From Nocardia spumae (GTDB lineage: Bacteria; Actinomycetota; Actinomycetes; Mycobacteriales; Mycobacteriaceae): a DNA stretch of 64,000 bases. The notes beneath the pieces are model-generated. The model searched no databases. It had not been told where the DNA came from and was given only the letters and a program-made list of their open reading frames with translations. The translations under genes and the position numbers were made by a program. The DNA lies in contig NZ_JAJFZL010000001.1 of assembly GCF_020733635.1 (NCBI RefSeq), forward strand, positions 6,634,001-6,698,000, given 5' to 3'. Below, in pieces: positions 18,835-27,441 of this stretch; the stretch's first letter is position 1; every line of letters starts with the position of its first letter.

Positions 18835-19746
18835 CTAGACCCGAGCCGTGAGGATCTGTTCGGCCATGACCTCGCCGACGCGGGTGGCGGCGGCGGTCAT
18901 GATGTCGAGGTTGCCGGCGTAGGGCGGCAGGAAGTCACCCGCGCCCTCGACCTCCACGAACACCGAAACCTTCGCCATCCCACCGGAAATCACGCTCGGC
19001 TCGTCGAACTGCGGCTCGTTGAGCAGGCGGTAGCCGGGCACATATTCCTGGATGTCGGCGACCATCCGGTGGATCGAATCGGTGATCGCGGCGGTGTCGG
19101 CATCCTCGGGGATCGCGCAGAAGATGGTGTCGCGCATGATCATCGGCGGCTCGGCCGGGTTGAGAATGATGATCGCCTTACCGCGCTGGGCACCGCCGAT
19201 GGTCTCCACGCCACGACTGGTGGTCTTGGTGAACTCGTCGATATTGGCGCGGGTGCCGGGTCCGGCGGAGACCGACGACACCGAGGCGACGATCTCGGCG
19301 TAGGGCACCTCGACCACCCGGGAGACGGCCGCGACGATCGGAATCGTCGCCTGCCCGCCGCAGGTGATCATGTTGACGTTCGGGGTGTCGATATTCGCAC
19401 CCAGGTTGACCGGCGGCACAACGGCCGGACCGACCGCGGCCGGGGTGAGGTCCACCGCGCGGATGCCGGCCGCCTCGTACTTCGGCGCGTATTCGCGATG
19501 GACGTACGCCGAGGTCGCCTCGAACAGCATGTCCGGCTTCTCCGGCAGCGCGAGCAGCCAGTCAGCGCCCTCGTGCGAGGTCTCCAGGCCCAGGCCGCGA
19601 GCGCGTTTGAGGCCCTCGCTGTCCGGATCGATGCCGATCATCCAGCGCGGCTCGATCCGCTCCGAACGCAGCAGCTTGTACAGCAGATCGGTGCTGATAT
19701 TCCCCGAGCCGACGATCGCGGCTGTCACCTTCCCGTTATTAGGCAC
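18835..19746 (-). CDS. hsaG: HsaG, acylating propanal/acetaldehyde dehydrogenase
   Basis: 303 aa. Nucleotide-binding motif [14 protein letters not shown] (about 9-22), active-site Cys in [14 protein letters not shown] (about 129), and [14 protein letters not shown]. Converts propanal (from HsaF) with CoA and NAD+ to propionyl-CoA, forming the aldolase-dehydrogenase complex. Only 10 bp separate it from hsaE and 13 bp from hsaF, so all three are co-transcribed. Confidence 0.94.
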   Translation of the reverse strand: MPNNGKVTAAIVGSGNISTDLLYKLLRSERIEPRWMIGIDPDSEGLKRARGLGLETSHEGADWLLALPEKPDMLFEATSAYVHREYAPKYEAAGIRAVDLTPAAVGPAVVPPVNLGANIDTPNVNMITCGGQATIPIVAAVSRVVEVPYAEIVASVSSVSAGPGTRANIDEFTKTTSRGVETIGGAQRGKAIIILNPAEPPMIMRDTIFCAIPEDADTAAITDSIHRMVADIQEYVPGYRLLNEPQFDEPSVISGGMAKVSVFVEVEGAGDFLPPYAGNLDIMTAAATRVGEVMAEQILTARV

Positions 19747-19756
19747 TAGATCTCCC

Positions 19757-20542
19757 TCAGCTGAATTTCACACGGACGGAACCGAGTCCAGCGAACTCGG
19801 CATGGAAGTCGTCACCCGGACGGGCGTCGATCGCGCGGGTGCAGGAGCCCGGCAGCACGATGTCACCGGCCTTCAACCGCACCCCGAACGAGGCGACCTT
19901 GCGAGCCAGCCAGGCCACCGCGGTGGTCGGATCGTCGAGCACCGCATCGCTGCGGCCCTCGGCGACCACCTCGCCGTTGCGGGTCAGCGTGGCGTCGATC
20001 GCCTTGATGTCCAAGCGATCCGGCGCGACCCGCTCGGACCCCAGCACCCAGCCGGCGGAGGACGCGTTGTCGGCGATGGTGTCGCACAGCGTGATGTTCC
20101 AGTTCTTGATGCGGGTGTCGATGAGCTCGATGGCCGGGGCGTAGGCCACCGTCGCGGCGAGCACATCGGCCTCGGTGCACTCCTCACCCGGCAGGTCCGC
20201 GCCCAGGACGAAGCCGACCTCGACCTCGACCCGCGGGAACAGGTACTTCGAGGTGTCGACGGGAACGTCGGAGAACACCTGCATATCGGCCAGCAGATGC
20301 CCGTAGTCGGGCTCGTCGACGCCCATCATCTCCTGCATGGCCTTCGACGACAGCCCGACCTTGTGCCCGACCACCTTCGCGCCGTCGGCCAGCCGCCGCC
20401 GGATGTTGACGAGCTGAACCTCGTAGGCGTCGACGACATCGATCGCGGGATACCGCGGGACCAGCGGATCGATCGGCACCCGGTCTCGTTCGGCGACCGC
20501 GAGCTCCGCGGCCAGTTCGTTCCGTACCGCGTCGGACAGCAC
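19757..20542 (-). CDS. hsaE: HsaE, 2-hydroxyhexa-2,4-dienoate hydratase
   Basis: 261 aa from GTG 20542, chosen because GGAAGGA lies about six bases upstream and the length equals that recalled for M. tuberculosis HsaE; ATG 20557 and the frame to 20599 are alternatives. FAH-superfamily lyase related to Mhp[14 protein letters not shown] (about 60-72), [15 protein letters not shown] with metal-binding Glu residues (about 98-112), [13 protein letters not shown]. Hydrates the dienoate released by HsaD to 4-hydroxy-2-oxohexanoate. First gene of hsaE-G-F, with a KstR-like box 60 bp upstream and kstD divergent. Confidence 0.93.
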   Translation of the reverse strand: MLSDAVRNELAAELAVAERDRVPIDPLVPRYPAIDVVDAYEVQLVNIRRRLADGAKVVGHKVGLSSKAMQEMMGVDEPDYGHLLADMQVFSDVPVDTSKYLFPRVEVEVGFVLGADLPGEECTEADVLAATVAYAPAIELIDTRIKNWNITLCDTIADNASSAGWVLGSERVAPDRLDIKAIDATLTRNGEVVAEGRSDAVLDDPTTAVAWLARKVASFGVRLKAGDIVLPGSCTRAIDARPGDDFHAEFAGLGSVRVKFS

Positions 20543-20601
20543 GCTTGTTCCTTCCATCGGGGCGCTCGGTTCGGGGACCAGCCGGTTACCGGAACACAAA
20601 C

Positions 20602-20615
20602 TGAAACGAGTTTTC
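20602..20615. promoter_or_regulatory. KstR-like box, hsaE side
   Basis: TGAAACGAGTTTTC matches 13 of 14 positions of TnnAACnnGTTnnA (last A is C). It lies 60 bp upstream of the hsaE GTG and 78 bp from the second box in front of kstD. Confidence 0.55.
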
Positions 20616-20679
20616 CTGCATTTTCTCGTGTCAGCAGTCCCATCTGCCAGACCAATATAGACCGAACCTGACCCGATTC

Positions 20680-20693
20680 TATAACGTGTTCTA
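20680..20693. promoter_or_regulatory. KstR box abutting the kstD start codon
   Basis: TATAACGTGTTCTA fully matches TnnAACnnGTTnnA and ends one base before the kstD ATG at 20695. Its first six bases, TATAAC, resemble a -10 element; a transcript starting about 9 nt later would begin at or next to the ATG, suggesting leaderless kstD mRNA directly blocked by KstR. Confidence 0.8.
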
Positions 20694-20694
20694 C

Positions 20695-22395
20695 ATGACT
20701 GATCGGGAATACGACGTGGTGGTGGTCGGCAGCGGCGCCGCCGGAATGACCGCCGCCCTCGCCGCCGCGCACCACGGCCTGCGTGCGGTGCTCATCGAGA
20801 AGGCCGCGCACTACGGCGGCTCGACCGCACGTAGTGGTGGCGGCGTGTGGATCCCGGGCAACAAGGCGCTCAAGGCGTCCGGCCGGCCCGATGACCGGGA
20901 GGAGGCACGCCGCTACCTGCACAGCATCATCGGTGACGTGGTGCCGAAGGAGAAGATCGACACCTACATCGACCGCGGTGCGGAGGCCTTCGACTTCGTC
21001 CTCGATCACTCCCCGCTGAGGATGACCTGGGTGCCGGGCTACTCCGACTACCACCCGGAGGCCCCCGGCGGTCTGGGTTCGGGGCGGTCCTGCGAGCCGA
21101 AGCCGTTCAACCTGAAGGTGCTCGGCGCCGAGGCGGCCAATCTGGAACCGCCCTACGCCAAGGCTCCGCTCAACGTCGTCGTCATGCAGACCGACTTCGT
21201 CCGCCTGAACCTGATCAAGCGCCATCCGAAGGGCATGATGCGCGCGATGCGGGTCGGCGCCCGCACCTACCTGGCGAAGTTCACCGGCAAGCAGATCGTG
21301 GGCATGGGCCAGGCCATTATCGCGGCGATGCGCAAGGGCCTGCAGGACGCGAACGTCCCGGTGCTGCTCAACACCCCCCTGACCAAGCTGATCACCGAGG
21401 ACGGCCGGGTCGTGGGCGTGGAGGCCACGGTCGACGGTGAGCCGACCGTGTTCAAGGCCCGCTACGGCGTGGTACTGGGCACCGGCGGTTTCGAGCACAA
21501 CGCCGAGATGCGCACCAAATACCAGCGCCAGCCCATCACCACCGAGTGGACCACGGGTGCCGCGGCCAATACCGGTGACGGCATCCTCGCGGGGATGGAG
21601 GTCGGCGCCGATATCGGCTTCATGGAGGATTCCTGGTGGGGGCCGACCATCTTCAAGGGCGGCAAGCCGTGGTTCGCCCTCGCCGAGCGCAATCTGCCGG
21701 GCGCGATCATGGTCAACGCCGACGGGAAGCGATTCGGAAATGAGTCCGCTCCTTACGTCGAGGCCGTGCACACCATGTACGGCGGCAAGTGGGGTCAGGG
21801 TGACGGTCCGGGCGAGAACATCCCCGCCTGGCTGGTGTTCGACCAGCGCTACCGCAACCGCTACATCTTCGCCGGGCTACAGCCCGGCCAGCGCTTTCCG
21901 TCCCGCTGGATGGAAAACGACAACATCGTCAAGGCCGACTCGATCGCCGAACTCGCCGAGAAGCTGGGCGTGCCGGCCGAGAACCTGGCCAATACGGTGA
22001 CCCGCTTCAACGCCTTCGCCGAGAAGGGTGTCGACGAGGACTACGGCCGCGGCAAGAGCCACTACGACCGCTACTACGGCGATCCGACGGTCAAGCCGAA
22101 CCCGTGCCTGGCGGCACTGGTGCAGGGACCGTTCTACGCGGCCAAGATCGTTCCCGGCGACCTCGGCACCAAGGGCGGCCTGGTCACCGATACCGCCGCG
22201 CGGGTGCTGCGCGAGGACGGCAGCGTGATCGAGGGCCTGTACGCCTCCGGCAACTCCTCGACTCCGGTCATGGGTCACACCTACGCCGGCCCCGGCGCGA
22301 CCATCGGTCCCGCGCTGACCTTCGGCTACCTCGCGGTGATGGACATCGTCGAGAAGGCGAAGCAGCAGTCGGCGGCCGCCGCGAGCGGTCGGTAG
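20695..22395 (+). CDS. kstD: KstD, 3-ketosteroid delta1-dehydrogenase
   Basis: 566 aa from ATG 20695; the frame also has a GTG at 20686, but it lies inside the KstR box. FAD-binding motif VVVVGSGAAGMTAALAAAHH (about 8-27), STARSGGGVWIPGN (about 46-59), TGGFEHN in the middle, and the C-terminal YASGNSSTPVMGHTYAGPGA with the catalytic Tyr and substrate-binding Gly. Introduces the C1-C2 double bond into ring A; together with KshA it opens ring B. It is followed 146 bp later by chsH3 on the same strand. Confidence 0.93.
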   Translation: MTDREYDVVVVGSGAAGMTAALAAAHHGLRAVLIEKAAHYGGSTARSGGGVWIPGNKALKASGRPDDREEARRYLHSIIGDVVPKEKIDTYIDRGAEAFDFVLDHSPLRMTWVPGYSDYHPEAPGGLGSGRSCEPKPFNLKVLGAEAANLEPPYAKAPLNVVVMQTDFVRLNLIKRHPKGMMRAMRVGARTYLAKFTGKQIVGMGQAIIAAMRKGLQDANVPVLLNTPLTKLITEDGRVVGVEATVDGEPTVFKARYGVVLGTGGFEHNAEMRTKYQRQPITTEWTTGAAANTGDGILAGMEVGADIGFMEDSWWGPTIFKGGKPWFALAERNLPGAIMVNADGKRFGNESAPYVEAVHTMYGGKWGQGDGPGENIPAWLVFDQRYRNRYIFAGLQPGQRFPSRWMENDNIVKADSIAELAEKLGVPAENLANTVTRFNAFAEKGVDEDYGRGKSHYDRYYGDPTVKPNPCLAALVQGPFYAAKIVPGDLGTKGGLVTDTAARVLREDGSVIEGLYASGNSSTPVMGHTYAGPGATIGPALTFGYLAVMDIVEKAKQQSAAAASGR

Positions 22396-22541
22396 GGAAT
22401 ATTTCCGGTGAGTGAGACCCGGTCCGGCCACCGGATCACGCCCGTCCACCATGGACGGACCGGGGCCGCGCGGCGCGGAATCCGATGCCCGCGCCGCGTG
22501 GCCCCGACCTCTCGCGGCACCGCACCAGAGTAGGAGAAGGA

Positions 22542-23405
22542 ATGCCCATCGATCTGAAAACCGCTCTGGGAGCGGAACTTCCGAGCCAGGAGTTCGCGTG
22601 GACTCCGTCGGATGTGCAGTTGTACCACCTCGGCCTGGGCGCGGGTGAGCGCTGGACCGACGCCGGCGAGCTGCGCTACCTCGACGACAAGCAGCCACAG
22701 GTGCTGCCGACATTCGCGACCGTGGCCCCGACCATGCGGGTCACCGAACCGCCGCGGGTGAGCTACCCGGGGGTGGAGATCGACCTCGCCAAGGTGGTGC
22801 ACGGCAGTCAGGAGATCGTGGTGCACCGGCCGATTCCGGCCGAGGGCAAGGCGACCGCGACCGGACGCGTCACCGAACTGTGGGACAAGGGTTCCGCGGC
22901 CGTCCTGACCCGCGAACTGACCATCGTCGGCTCCGACGGGGAACCGCTGTGGACCGACCGCTCCTCCATCTTCGCCAAGGGCGAGGGCGGCTTCGGCGGT
23001 GAGCGCGGACCCAGCAACAAGGTCGAATTGCCCGATCGCGCACCGGATTTCGAGGTGCTGACCCCGACCCTGCCGCAGCAGGCGCTGCTGTATCGCATGT
23101 GCGGTGACCGCAACCCACTGCATTCGGATCCGGCCTTCGCCGAGGCCGCCGGATTCCCGAAACCGATCCTGCACGGCCTGTGCACCTACGGCCTGGTCTG
23201 CAAGGCCGCCACCGACACGGTGCTGGACTCCGACGCGAGCCGGGTCGCCGGATTCCGCGCCCGGTTCGCGGGTGTGCTGTTCCCGGGCGAGACCATCCGC
23301 TCACGCATCTGGCGTGCGGGGAACGAGTTGATCATCGGGGCGACCGTGGTCGAGCGTGAGGACGCGGCGGTGCTGGGCGATGTGCGGTTGACTATCGCCG
23401 ACTGA
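22542..23405 (+). CDS. chsH3: MaoC-like steroid enoyl-CoA hydratase (ChsH3/Rv3538 type)
   Basis: 287 aa from ATG 22542 behind GGAGAAGG; the frame to 22485 lacks a ribosome-binding site. Two hot-dog domains: N-terminal about 1-140 degenerate, C-terminal about 160-287 with the hydratase-2 motif MCGDRNPLHSDPAFA (Asp and His catalytic, about 184-198) and HGLCTYGLVCKA. Position right after kstD matches Rv3537-Rv3538. Expected reaction: hydration of a 2-enoyl-CoA steroid during side-chain beta-oxidation. The symbol is assigned from position and architecture, so moderately sure. Confidence 0.85.
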   Translation: MPIDLKTALGAELPSQEFAWTPSDVQLYHLGLGAGERWTDAGELRYLDDKQPQVLPTFATVAPTMRVTEPPRVSYPGVEIDLAKVVHGSQEIVVHRPIPAEGKATATGRVTELWDKGSAAVLTRELTIVGSDGEPLWTDRSSIFAKGEGGFGGERGPSNKVELPDRAPDFEVLTPTLPQQALLYRMCGDRNPLHSDPAFAEAAGFPKPILHGLCTYGLVCKAATDTVLDSDASRVAGFRARFAGVLFPGETIRSRIWRAGNELIIGATVVEREDAAVLGDVRLTIAD

Positions 23406-23424
23406 GTCACCATCGAATGACGAA

Positions 23425-23452
23425 CCGCCCGACCGGAATTCCGGTCGGGCGG
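23425..23452 (+). terminator. Perfect palindrome after chsH3
   Basis: CCGCCCGACCGGAA and its exact complement form a 28-bp palindrome 19 bp after the chsH3 stop, between convergent genes. No U-tract. The CCGGAATTCCGG core also occurs at 32042-32055. Confidence 0.65.
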
Positions 23453-23488
23453 TCTCAGTTCAAGTCAGTACGCGCATCGCTGGTGACT

Positions 23489-23737
23489 CTACGATTGATT
23501 GTTGCCTTCATCCAGATTCCGCAATGAACGCGGCATTTGGGTTTCGGCATCGAGCAACTCGATCTCCATGAGTTCACCATCTTCGGCGAACCGCAGGGTT
23601 CCGACGAGGTGTTCGCCGTCCCGGACCGGCAAGGTCCACCGCGGGCGGTCACTTCTGCCGAACTCGATTGAGGCGGCGTTGGACTGAGGATCCCGCGACA
23701 CCAGTAACGGGGGCCTGACGTTGCACGTCTCGGTCAT
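23489..23737 (-). CDS. Small hypothetical protein
   Basis: 82 aa from ATG 23737 with GAAAGAG upstream; codon use is GC3-rich as in real genes here. Middle and end read as a small beta-rich domain: WTLPVRDGEHLVGTLRFAED (about 34-53), GELMEIELLDAETQM. No cysteine, signal or membrane segment; no family recognised. It converges with chsH3 and stands apart from the genes to its right. Confidence 0.65.
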   Translation of the reverse strand: MTETCNVRPPLLVSRDPQSNAASIEFGRSDRPRWTLPVRDGEHLVGTLRFAEDGELMEIELLDAETQMPRSLRNLDEGNNQS

Positions 23738-24176
23738 ATCGCTCTTTCAGCTGGTTCCACCTGGCGAGCCCCCCTGAATCTGGCTACCGACCTCGACATG
23801 ACAAGGCTCATTGCCTTCCCCCTTTTGTTCTGAACTGTGAACAATTGCAGAACGGCCGCGGCCTCTCCCTGGCCCGAAACTGTTCTGTCACAGGCTTTGC
23901 CGGCAATCCGCGCCGATCGGTTCCCAAGTTTCAGGAAGAAATTTCCCAGCGTCGCGCAGTCGGACGGAACATGCTGCGCGACAACCTACCCCAGAAGCTG
24001 AATGTCACGAGATCATCTTCTACGGGATCTGTAGTCGGGCGAGCGAGGGCGGGCGCGGCGAGTCCGTAATCGATCCCGGCCAGTGCACGCGGACGGCGGC
24101 GCCGCCCGGTGGTGGGGACCGCGATGCGTCGAAGGCATGGCGACGGTCGCCGTGCAGCAGATAGGCCAGCGAGAGA
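23738..24176. other. Gene-poor stretch upstream of the small ORF
   Basis: About 440 bp without a supported gene and with visibly lower GC in its left half. It contains an inverted repeat GTTCTG (23827-23832)/CAGAAC (23848-23853) about 90 bp upstream of the 82-aa ORF, which may belong to its promoter. A 69-aa minus-strand frame (24020-24229) starts inside the ribD-like gene and is weak. Confidence 0.4.
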
Positions 24177-24887
24177 TCAATTGCCGTCGGACTCGGCTTT
24201 CGGGAAGTACCGGAGGAATGCGACGTCACCGATCTGGGTCACATCGACCAGCTTCATCCGCCTGCGTGACCCGCCAGGGAACTCGGCCGGATTGACGAAC
24301 CGGGGTGCGTCGGCTTGTCCGACGAGCAGCGGGGCGACAGCGAGATGGAGTTCGTCGGCCAGACCGGCGGCGAGTACAGCGGTGTGAATACTGGTGCCGC
24401 CCTCGATCATCATCCGGCCGATGCCGCGGTTGCCGAGGTCATCGAGCATGGCACCGAAATCGACTGCCGTGCCCAGTGATACGACGACGGCAAGGTCGCC
24501 GAGGCGGTCGCGGAGTTTCTCGGCACCGGCGTCGGTGGTGTAGGCGATCGGAATGCGTTCCTCGACGCCGAAATGCCAGAAGCGGGCGGCCGGGTCCAGG
24601 TTGCCGGAGCCTGTGACCACGACCTTCTGTAGGTGCGCGGGTTCACCTGCCGCGGCGCGGGCTGCCAGGCGTTCGGGGTTTTTGATGATCAGGCGTGGGT
24701 TGTCGCGGCGCAAAGTTCCCGCGCCGATGAGGATGGCGTCGCACTTGGTGCGTACGACTTCGACGCGATCGAAGTCGGCCTCGTTGGACAGGTAGAGCCG
24801 TTCGGGGATGGTGTCGTCTATGTAGCCGTCCACGCTGACCGCGACAGACAGGACTACGTACGGTCGGGGCAAAATGCTGCCTTCCAC
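24177..24887 (-). CDS. RibD C-terminal-domain reductase (DHFR-like fold)
   Basis: 236 aa from GTG 24887, overlapping the upstream regulator by 34 bp. Only the reductase half of RibD is present: RPYVVLSVAVSVDGYIDD (about 8-25), ILIGAGTLRRDNPRLIIKNP (about 52-71), MIEGGTSIHTAVLAAGLADE (about 160-179), LRYFPKAE at the end. Family members reduce pterin or pyrimidine-like substrates with NADPH; without a deaminase domain or other rib genes, a role in riboflavin synthesis is doubtful. Overlap with the regulator gene implies a shared transcript and perhaps a shared function. Confidence 0.87.
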   Translation of the reverse strand: MEGSILPRPYVVLSVAVSVDGYIDDTIPERLYLSNEADFDRVEVVRTKCDAILIGAGTLRRDNPRLIIKNPERLAARAAAGEPAHLQKVVVTGSGNLDPAARFWHFGVEERIPIAYTTDAGAEKLRDRLGDLAVVVSLGTAVDFGAMLDDLGNRGIGRMMIEGGTSIHTAVLAAGLADELHLAVAPLLVGQADAPRFVNPAEFPGGSRRRMKLVDVTQIGDVAFLRYFPKAESDGN

Positions 24888-26206
24888 TGCTGGAATTCGT
24901 CGACGAATTCGCCGACGCCGGTCTGGGTGCTCGCGGGATCAATCATGCCCGCCAGGGTGATCACCCGTTCCATGATGCGTCCCGAACCGGTGGCCGCTCC
25001 GATCTGTAGGGCCTGGGCGCCCAGCGCCGCCGCAGGCTCGATATGCCCAGCGGACATGTGTGCGACAGCCGACCGCGCAAGATAGACCCCACGATCACGG
25101 GGATAGCCGGACTGCATCCGCGCAGTCGCCTGGTCGAACTGCATGATGGCAGCAGTGTGGTCGCCCTGGATGGTGAGGCTGTGGGCCTGGTAGGCGTCGA
25201 TGTAGGAGTGATCCAGGAAAAATCCCCACGCGGGATCGGTGTCGGCCTGGTCGACCAGCGTGCGAGCGGCGTCGTAGGCACGGGCGCTCGCGATCGGGTC
25301 GCCCTCGAGTGCGAGGGCGTGCGCGTTGTAAGCCACGGCGGCGGCAGTGAACAGCGAGGCACGGGGGGCGACGCGGGTGGCAGCTTGGGCGAGTTCGGCA
25401 CTGCTGGCGCCGTCGCCTCGATCCGAGGCCAGTTGACCCATCCGCACCAGCGACAGCCCGATGTAGTAGTTGTCGCCGAGCTGCTGCGACCAGGTCAGGG
25501 CTTTCTCAGCCCAGCGCTGAGATTCGGGGAACATGCGCTGGTCCTGGTACTGCCATGCCGCCGTTTCGGCGTACATGGCCAGAAGGTGCAGAATGACCTG
25601 GGAATCAACAACTTTCGCCTCTCGCAGTGCCTGCATGCGTTCAAGTGAGGTGAGCACGTCGGGCAGGGTGCTGGCAGATCCGTAGATGTTGTCGGACTCG
25701 ATGATGTGCATGCGCTTGTCGCGGAAAAACTTGATGTGGTCGATGTCGGTGTGGGTGAACACCGCAGCCAACGACTTGCTGGACAACGCGACACTCGCGG
25801 CCATGCCGACGGCACCGGCTCCGACACCGGCGACAAATGCCCGGCGCGGCACGGACACCAGAACCACCTCTCCCGCGGCGGTACGGGCCGGCACTTGAAT
25901 GTGATCGGAGTCGGCGCCGGATTCCGACGACGCACCCAGCTGAAGTCCAGCCTCGGTGCCGGCCGTATCCGGAATACTCGAGAGCGACCAAAACCGTTCG
26001 GCGACAACAGTGTCGACTTCGCCGATCTTGCGGTCCATCCGCGCGGCGTATGGAGCGCTCAGCTCGATGGTTTCCTTACGCCGTTCCCACTTCTTCACCG
26101 CATCCACGGACACTCCGGTATAGGCCGCGAACACCTCGCGTTTCATCCCCAACGCAGCCCGAAAAGCGGCTACCTCCCGCCCTGTCCATCGTCCAACCGT
26201 GCGCAT
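24854..26206 (-). CDS. XRE-type HTH regulator with hydrophobic linker and helical-repeat domain
   Basis: 450 aa, ATG 26206. Residues 1-55 form an XRE-type HTH (TGREVAAFRAALGMKREVFA, VSVDAVKKWERRKETIE). Residues about 121-148 read PRRAFVAGVGAGAVGMAASV followed by ALSSK: a twin-Arg-like, Ala/Gly hydrophobic segment unusual inside a cytosolic regulator. Residues about 190-440 are helical with TPR-like pairs (YAETAAWQYQDQ, AEKALTWSQQLGDNYYIGLS). Such proteins occur in Nocardia and Streptomyces with unknown roles. It is coupled to the RibD-like gene and divergent from the small-ORF operon; 11-bp iterons lie 37 bp upstream. Confidence 0.8.
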   Translation of the reverse strand: MRTVGRWTGREVAAFRAALGMKREVFAAYTGVSVDAVKKWERRKETIELSAPYAARMDRKIGEVDTVVAERFWSLSSIPDTAGTEAGLQLGASSESGADSDHIQVPARTAAGEVVLVSVPRRAFVAGVGAGAVGMAASVALSSKSLAAVFTHTDIDHIKFFRDKRMHIIESDNIYGSASTLPDVLTSLERMQALREAKVVDSQVILHLLAMYAETAAWQYQDQRMFPESQRWAEKALTWSQQLGDNYYIGLSLVRMGQLASDRGDGASSAELAQAATRVAPRASLFTAAAVAYNAHALALEGDPIASARAYDAARTLVDQADTDPAWGFFLDHSYIDAYQAHSLTIQGDHTAAIMQFDQATARMQSGYPRDRGVYLARSAVAHMSAGHIEPAAALGAQALQIGAATGSGRIMERVITLAGMIDPASTQTGVGEFVDEFQQWKAAFCPDRT

Positions 26207-26242
26207 CGGTTATGCCCCCAGTCACGTGTCGAGTGCACCGAG

Positions 26243-26270
26243 CGTACCCCTGGCGTACCCCCTCCGTACC
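26243..26270. promoter_or_regulatory. Three GTACC iterons at 11-bp spacing
   Basis: CGTACC occurs at 26243, 26254 and 26265, exactly 11 bp apart, 37-64 bp upstream of the XRE gene. Direct repeats on one face of the helix fit a cooperative binding site for the adjacent XRE protein or another regulator. A GTGAC/GTCAC inverted repeat (26275-26279/26287-26291) lies next to it. Confidence 0.5.
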
Positions 26271-26448
26271 TGTTGTGACCTGCGTTGTCACGCAATAGTT
26301 GAACCAGCCCCGCCGCCGGGTGCCGCAAACCTCGGCGGTGGGTGCGAACCAATTCCCGTACCGAAAGCGAGCCGATCGTGAGGACCGCTGCACTCACCGA
26401 ACTACTGACCAACCGCCAGTACTCAAACGACGATATCGGAGGGCAATC

Positions 26449-26616
26449 GTGATCACGTTGACAATCGGCGGCCTAGCGGCGGCAACCGGGATCTATTTCG
26501 CCATTGTGCTTTGGCCTCAACGCATTCCAAAGGATCGCGGTGTGGCAGCGATTCAACGCCGGGTCGAATCCGAGCGTCGGACCCATAACCCACGAGGAAC
26601 CACCGATGGACGCTGA
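26449..26616 (+). CDS. Small single-pass membrane protein
   Basis: 55 aa from GTG 26449 with GGAGGG (26438-26443) about five bases upstream; the frame open from 26299 has no such site. Residues about 2-22 form one membrane helix (ITLTIGGLAAATGIYFAIVL), followed by a basic tail (RIPKDRGVAAIQRRVESERR). No family recognised. It overlaps the next gene by 11 bp. First gene of a plus-strand chain divergent from the XRE regulator. Confidence 0.6.
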   Translation: MITLTIGGLAAATGIYFAIVLWPQRIPKDRGVAAIQRRVESERRTHNPRGTTDGR

Positions 26617-26959
26617 CGACCCGCCCCGCGCAATGGGTTACGTGTGCATCGACCTGGTGAAGACTGTCACCGGCCTGGACCTCCGGGCCCGGCAGGTCGC
26701 CACGCGACTCGGCTACCAGTACGCCGGACTGTGCCGCAGCACCACCCTGATCGTGCCCGCCGCACTGCTGGATCACGTCACCACGCACAAGATCGAACTG
26801 CTGATCGTCCCCGACCTGATGCACTTGCGCGGACGGATACCGGCTGAGCTCGCCGATCTCACCGACATCTACGACCTCGCGGCCAACCGAACCTACGAAA
26901 GAGAAGGGGCGTACGCGCCCGACGAGGGCCACCGCGCGAACCCGCTGGAGGCACGGTGA
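26606..26959 (+). CDS. Hypothetical protein, 117 aa
   Basis: ATG 26606 preceded by GAGGAA; overlaps the membrane-protein gene by 11 bp. Sequence alternates beta strands and helices: MGYVCIDLVKTVTGLDLRAR (about 10-29), IELLIVPDLMHLRGRIPAEL (about 68-87), ADLTDIYDLAANRTYE. The strand-helix-strand pattern and VPDLMHLRGR segment recall the N-terminal fold of small serine recombinases, but the catalytic Ser motif is absent, so this is only a structural guess. Third member of a putative operon divergent from the XRE gene. Confidence 0.65.
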   Translation: MDADDPPRAMGYVCIDLVKTVTGLDLRARQVATRLGYQYAGLCRSTTLIVPAALLDHVTTHKIELLIVPDLMHLRGRIPAELADLTDIYDLAANRTYEREGAYAPDEGHRANPLEAR

Positions 26960-27183
26960 TGGCTATCAGACCTTCACTGCCACAGAGACATCCGTCCGGC
27001 ACGACTACAGCGTGCTGGTCGCCAGTCCTCGCCTCGTTGGACAGCCTGCTCGCTGCTCTGCGGGCGTGGCAGCCAACCGGGCTACCGCCGGCGCCTCCCA
27101 CAGAGCGGGACATCCTCGCGCGGGCAGATCTCGGAGCAGCGCTGGCAGATCTCGAGCCCGATGCGCGTGGAAGCGCCGACTGA
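26959..27183 (+). CDS. Hypothetical protein, 74 aa
   Basis: ATG 26959 shares one base with the preceding TGA (GTGATGG), indicating coupling. The N-terminal third is Pro/Ser/Thr-rich; the rest is helical (VLASLDSLLAALRAWQ, about 24-39; DLGAALADLEPDA near the end). No motif recognised. Reads as a real gene because of the overlap arrangement and GC3-rich codons. Confidence 0.55.
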   Translation: MAIRPSLPQRHPSGTTTACWSPVLASLDSLLAALRAWQPTGLPPAPPTERDILARADLGAALADLEPDARGSAD

Positions 27184-27253
27184 AAAGACTCGCCCGTGAT
27201 CCAACGGGCAGATGTACAGACAAGGCGGGGGAAGGATGCGAGAGGGAACTGAC

Positions 27254-27427
27254 ATGCCTTTGACTCAGGGACGATACGGCGACAACCCCGACCATCACCG
27301 CCTGTTCTGGCTGCGCCACAACGCAACCCGGCTGTTTCGTTCACTGCGGCGTTATCCTCGCGACAACGGCGGTGGGTACACGATGCACAGGGAAAACACG
27401 GCGCGTGGTGAGGTTCACCCTGAGTAG
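27254..27427 (+). pseudogene. Small ORF interrupted by the IS3 element
   Basis: ATG 27254 after GAGAGGG; 51 codons of basic, Arg/His-rich sequence (YGDNPDHHRLFWLRHNATRL, FRSLRRYPRDNGGGYTMH) run into the left end of the insertion element at 27409, where six element-derived codons end at TAG 27427. Joining the flanks after removing the element and one target copy keeps the frame open on the right, but no convincing homologous continuation was seen there. Last gene of the small-ORF chain; probably truncated. Confidence 0.45.
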
Positions 27428-27441
27428 TGGACACCGACTTG

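Noticed and set aside
24020..24229. 69-aa minus-strand ORF after the RibD-like gene
   Set aside because: It starts inside the RibD-like gene in another frame and lacks a ribosome-binding site; the C-terminal half is Pro-rich without domain character.
26606..26959. Serine recombinase for the 117-aa protein
   Set aside because: The fold resembles the N-terminal resolvase pattern, but the catalytic Ser motif and the DNA-binding part are missing.
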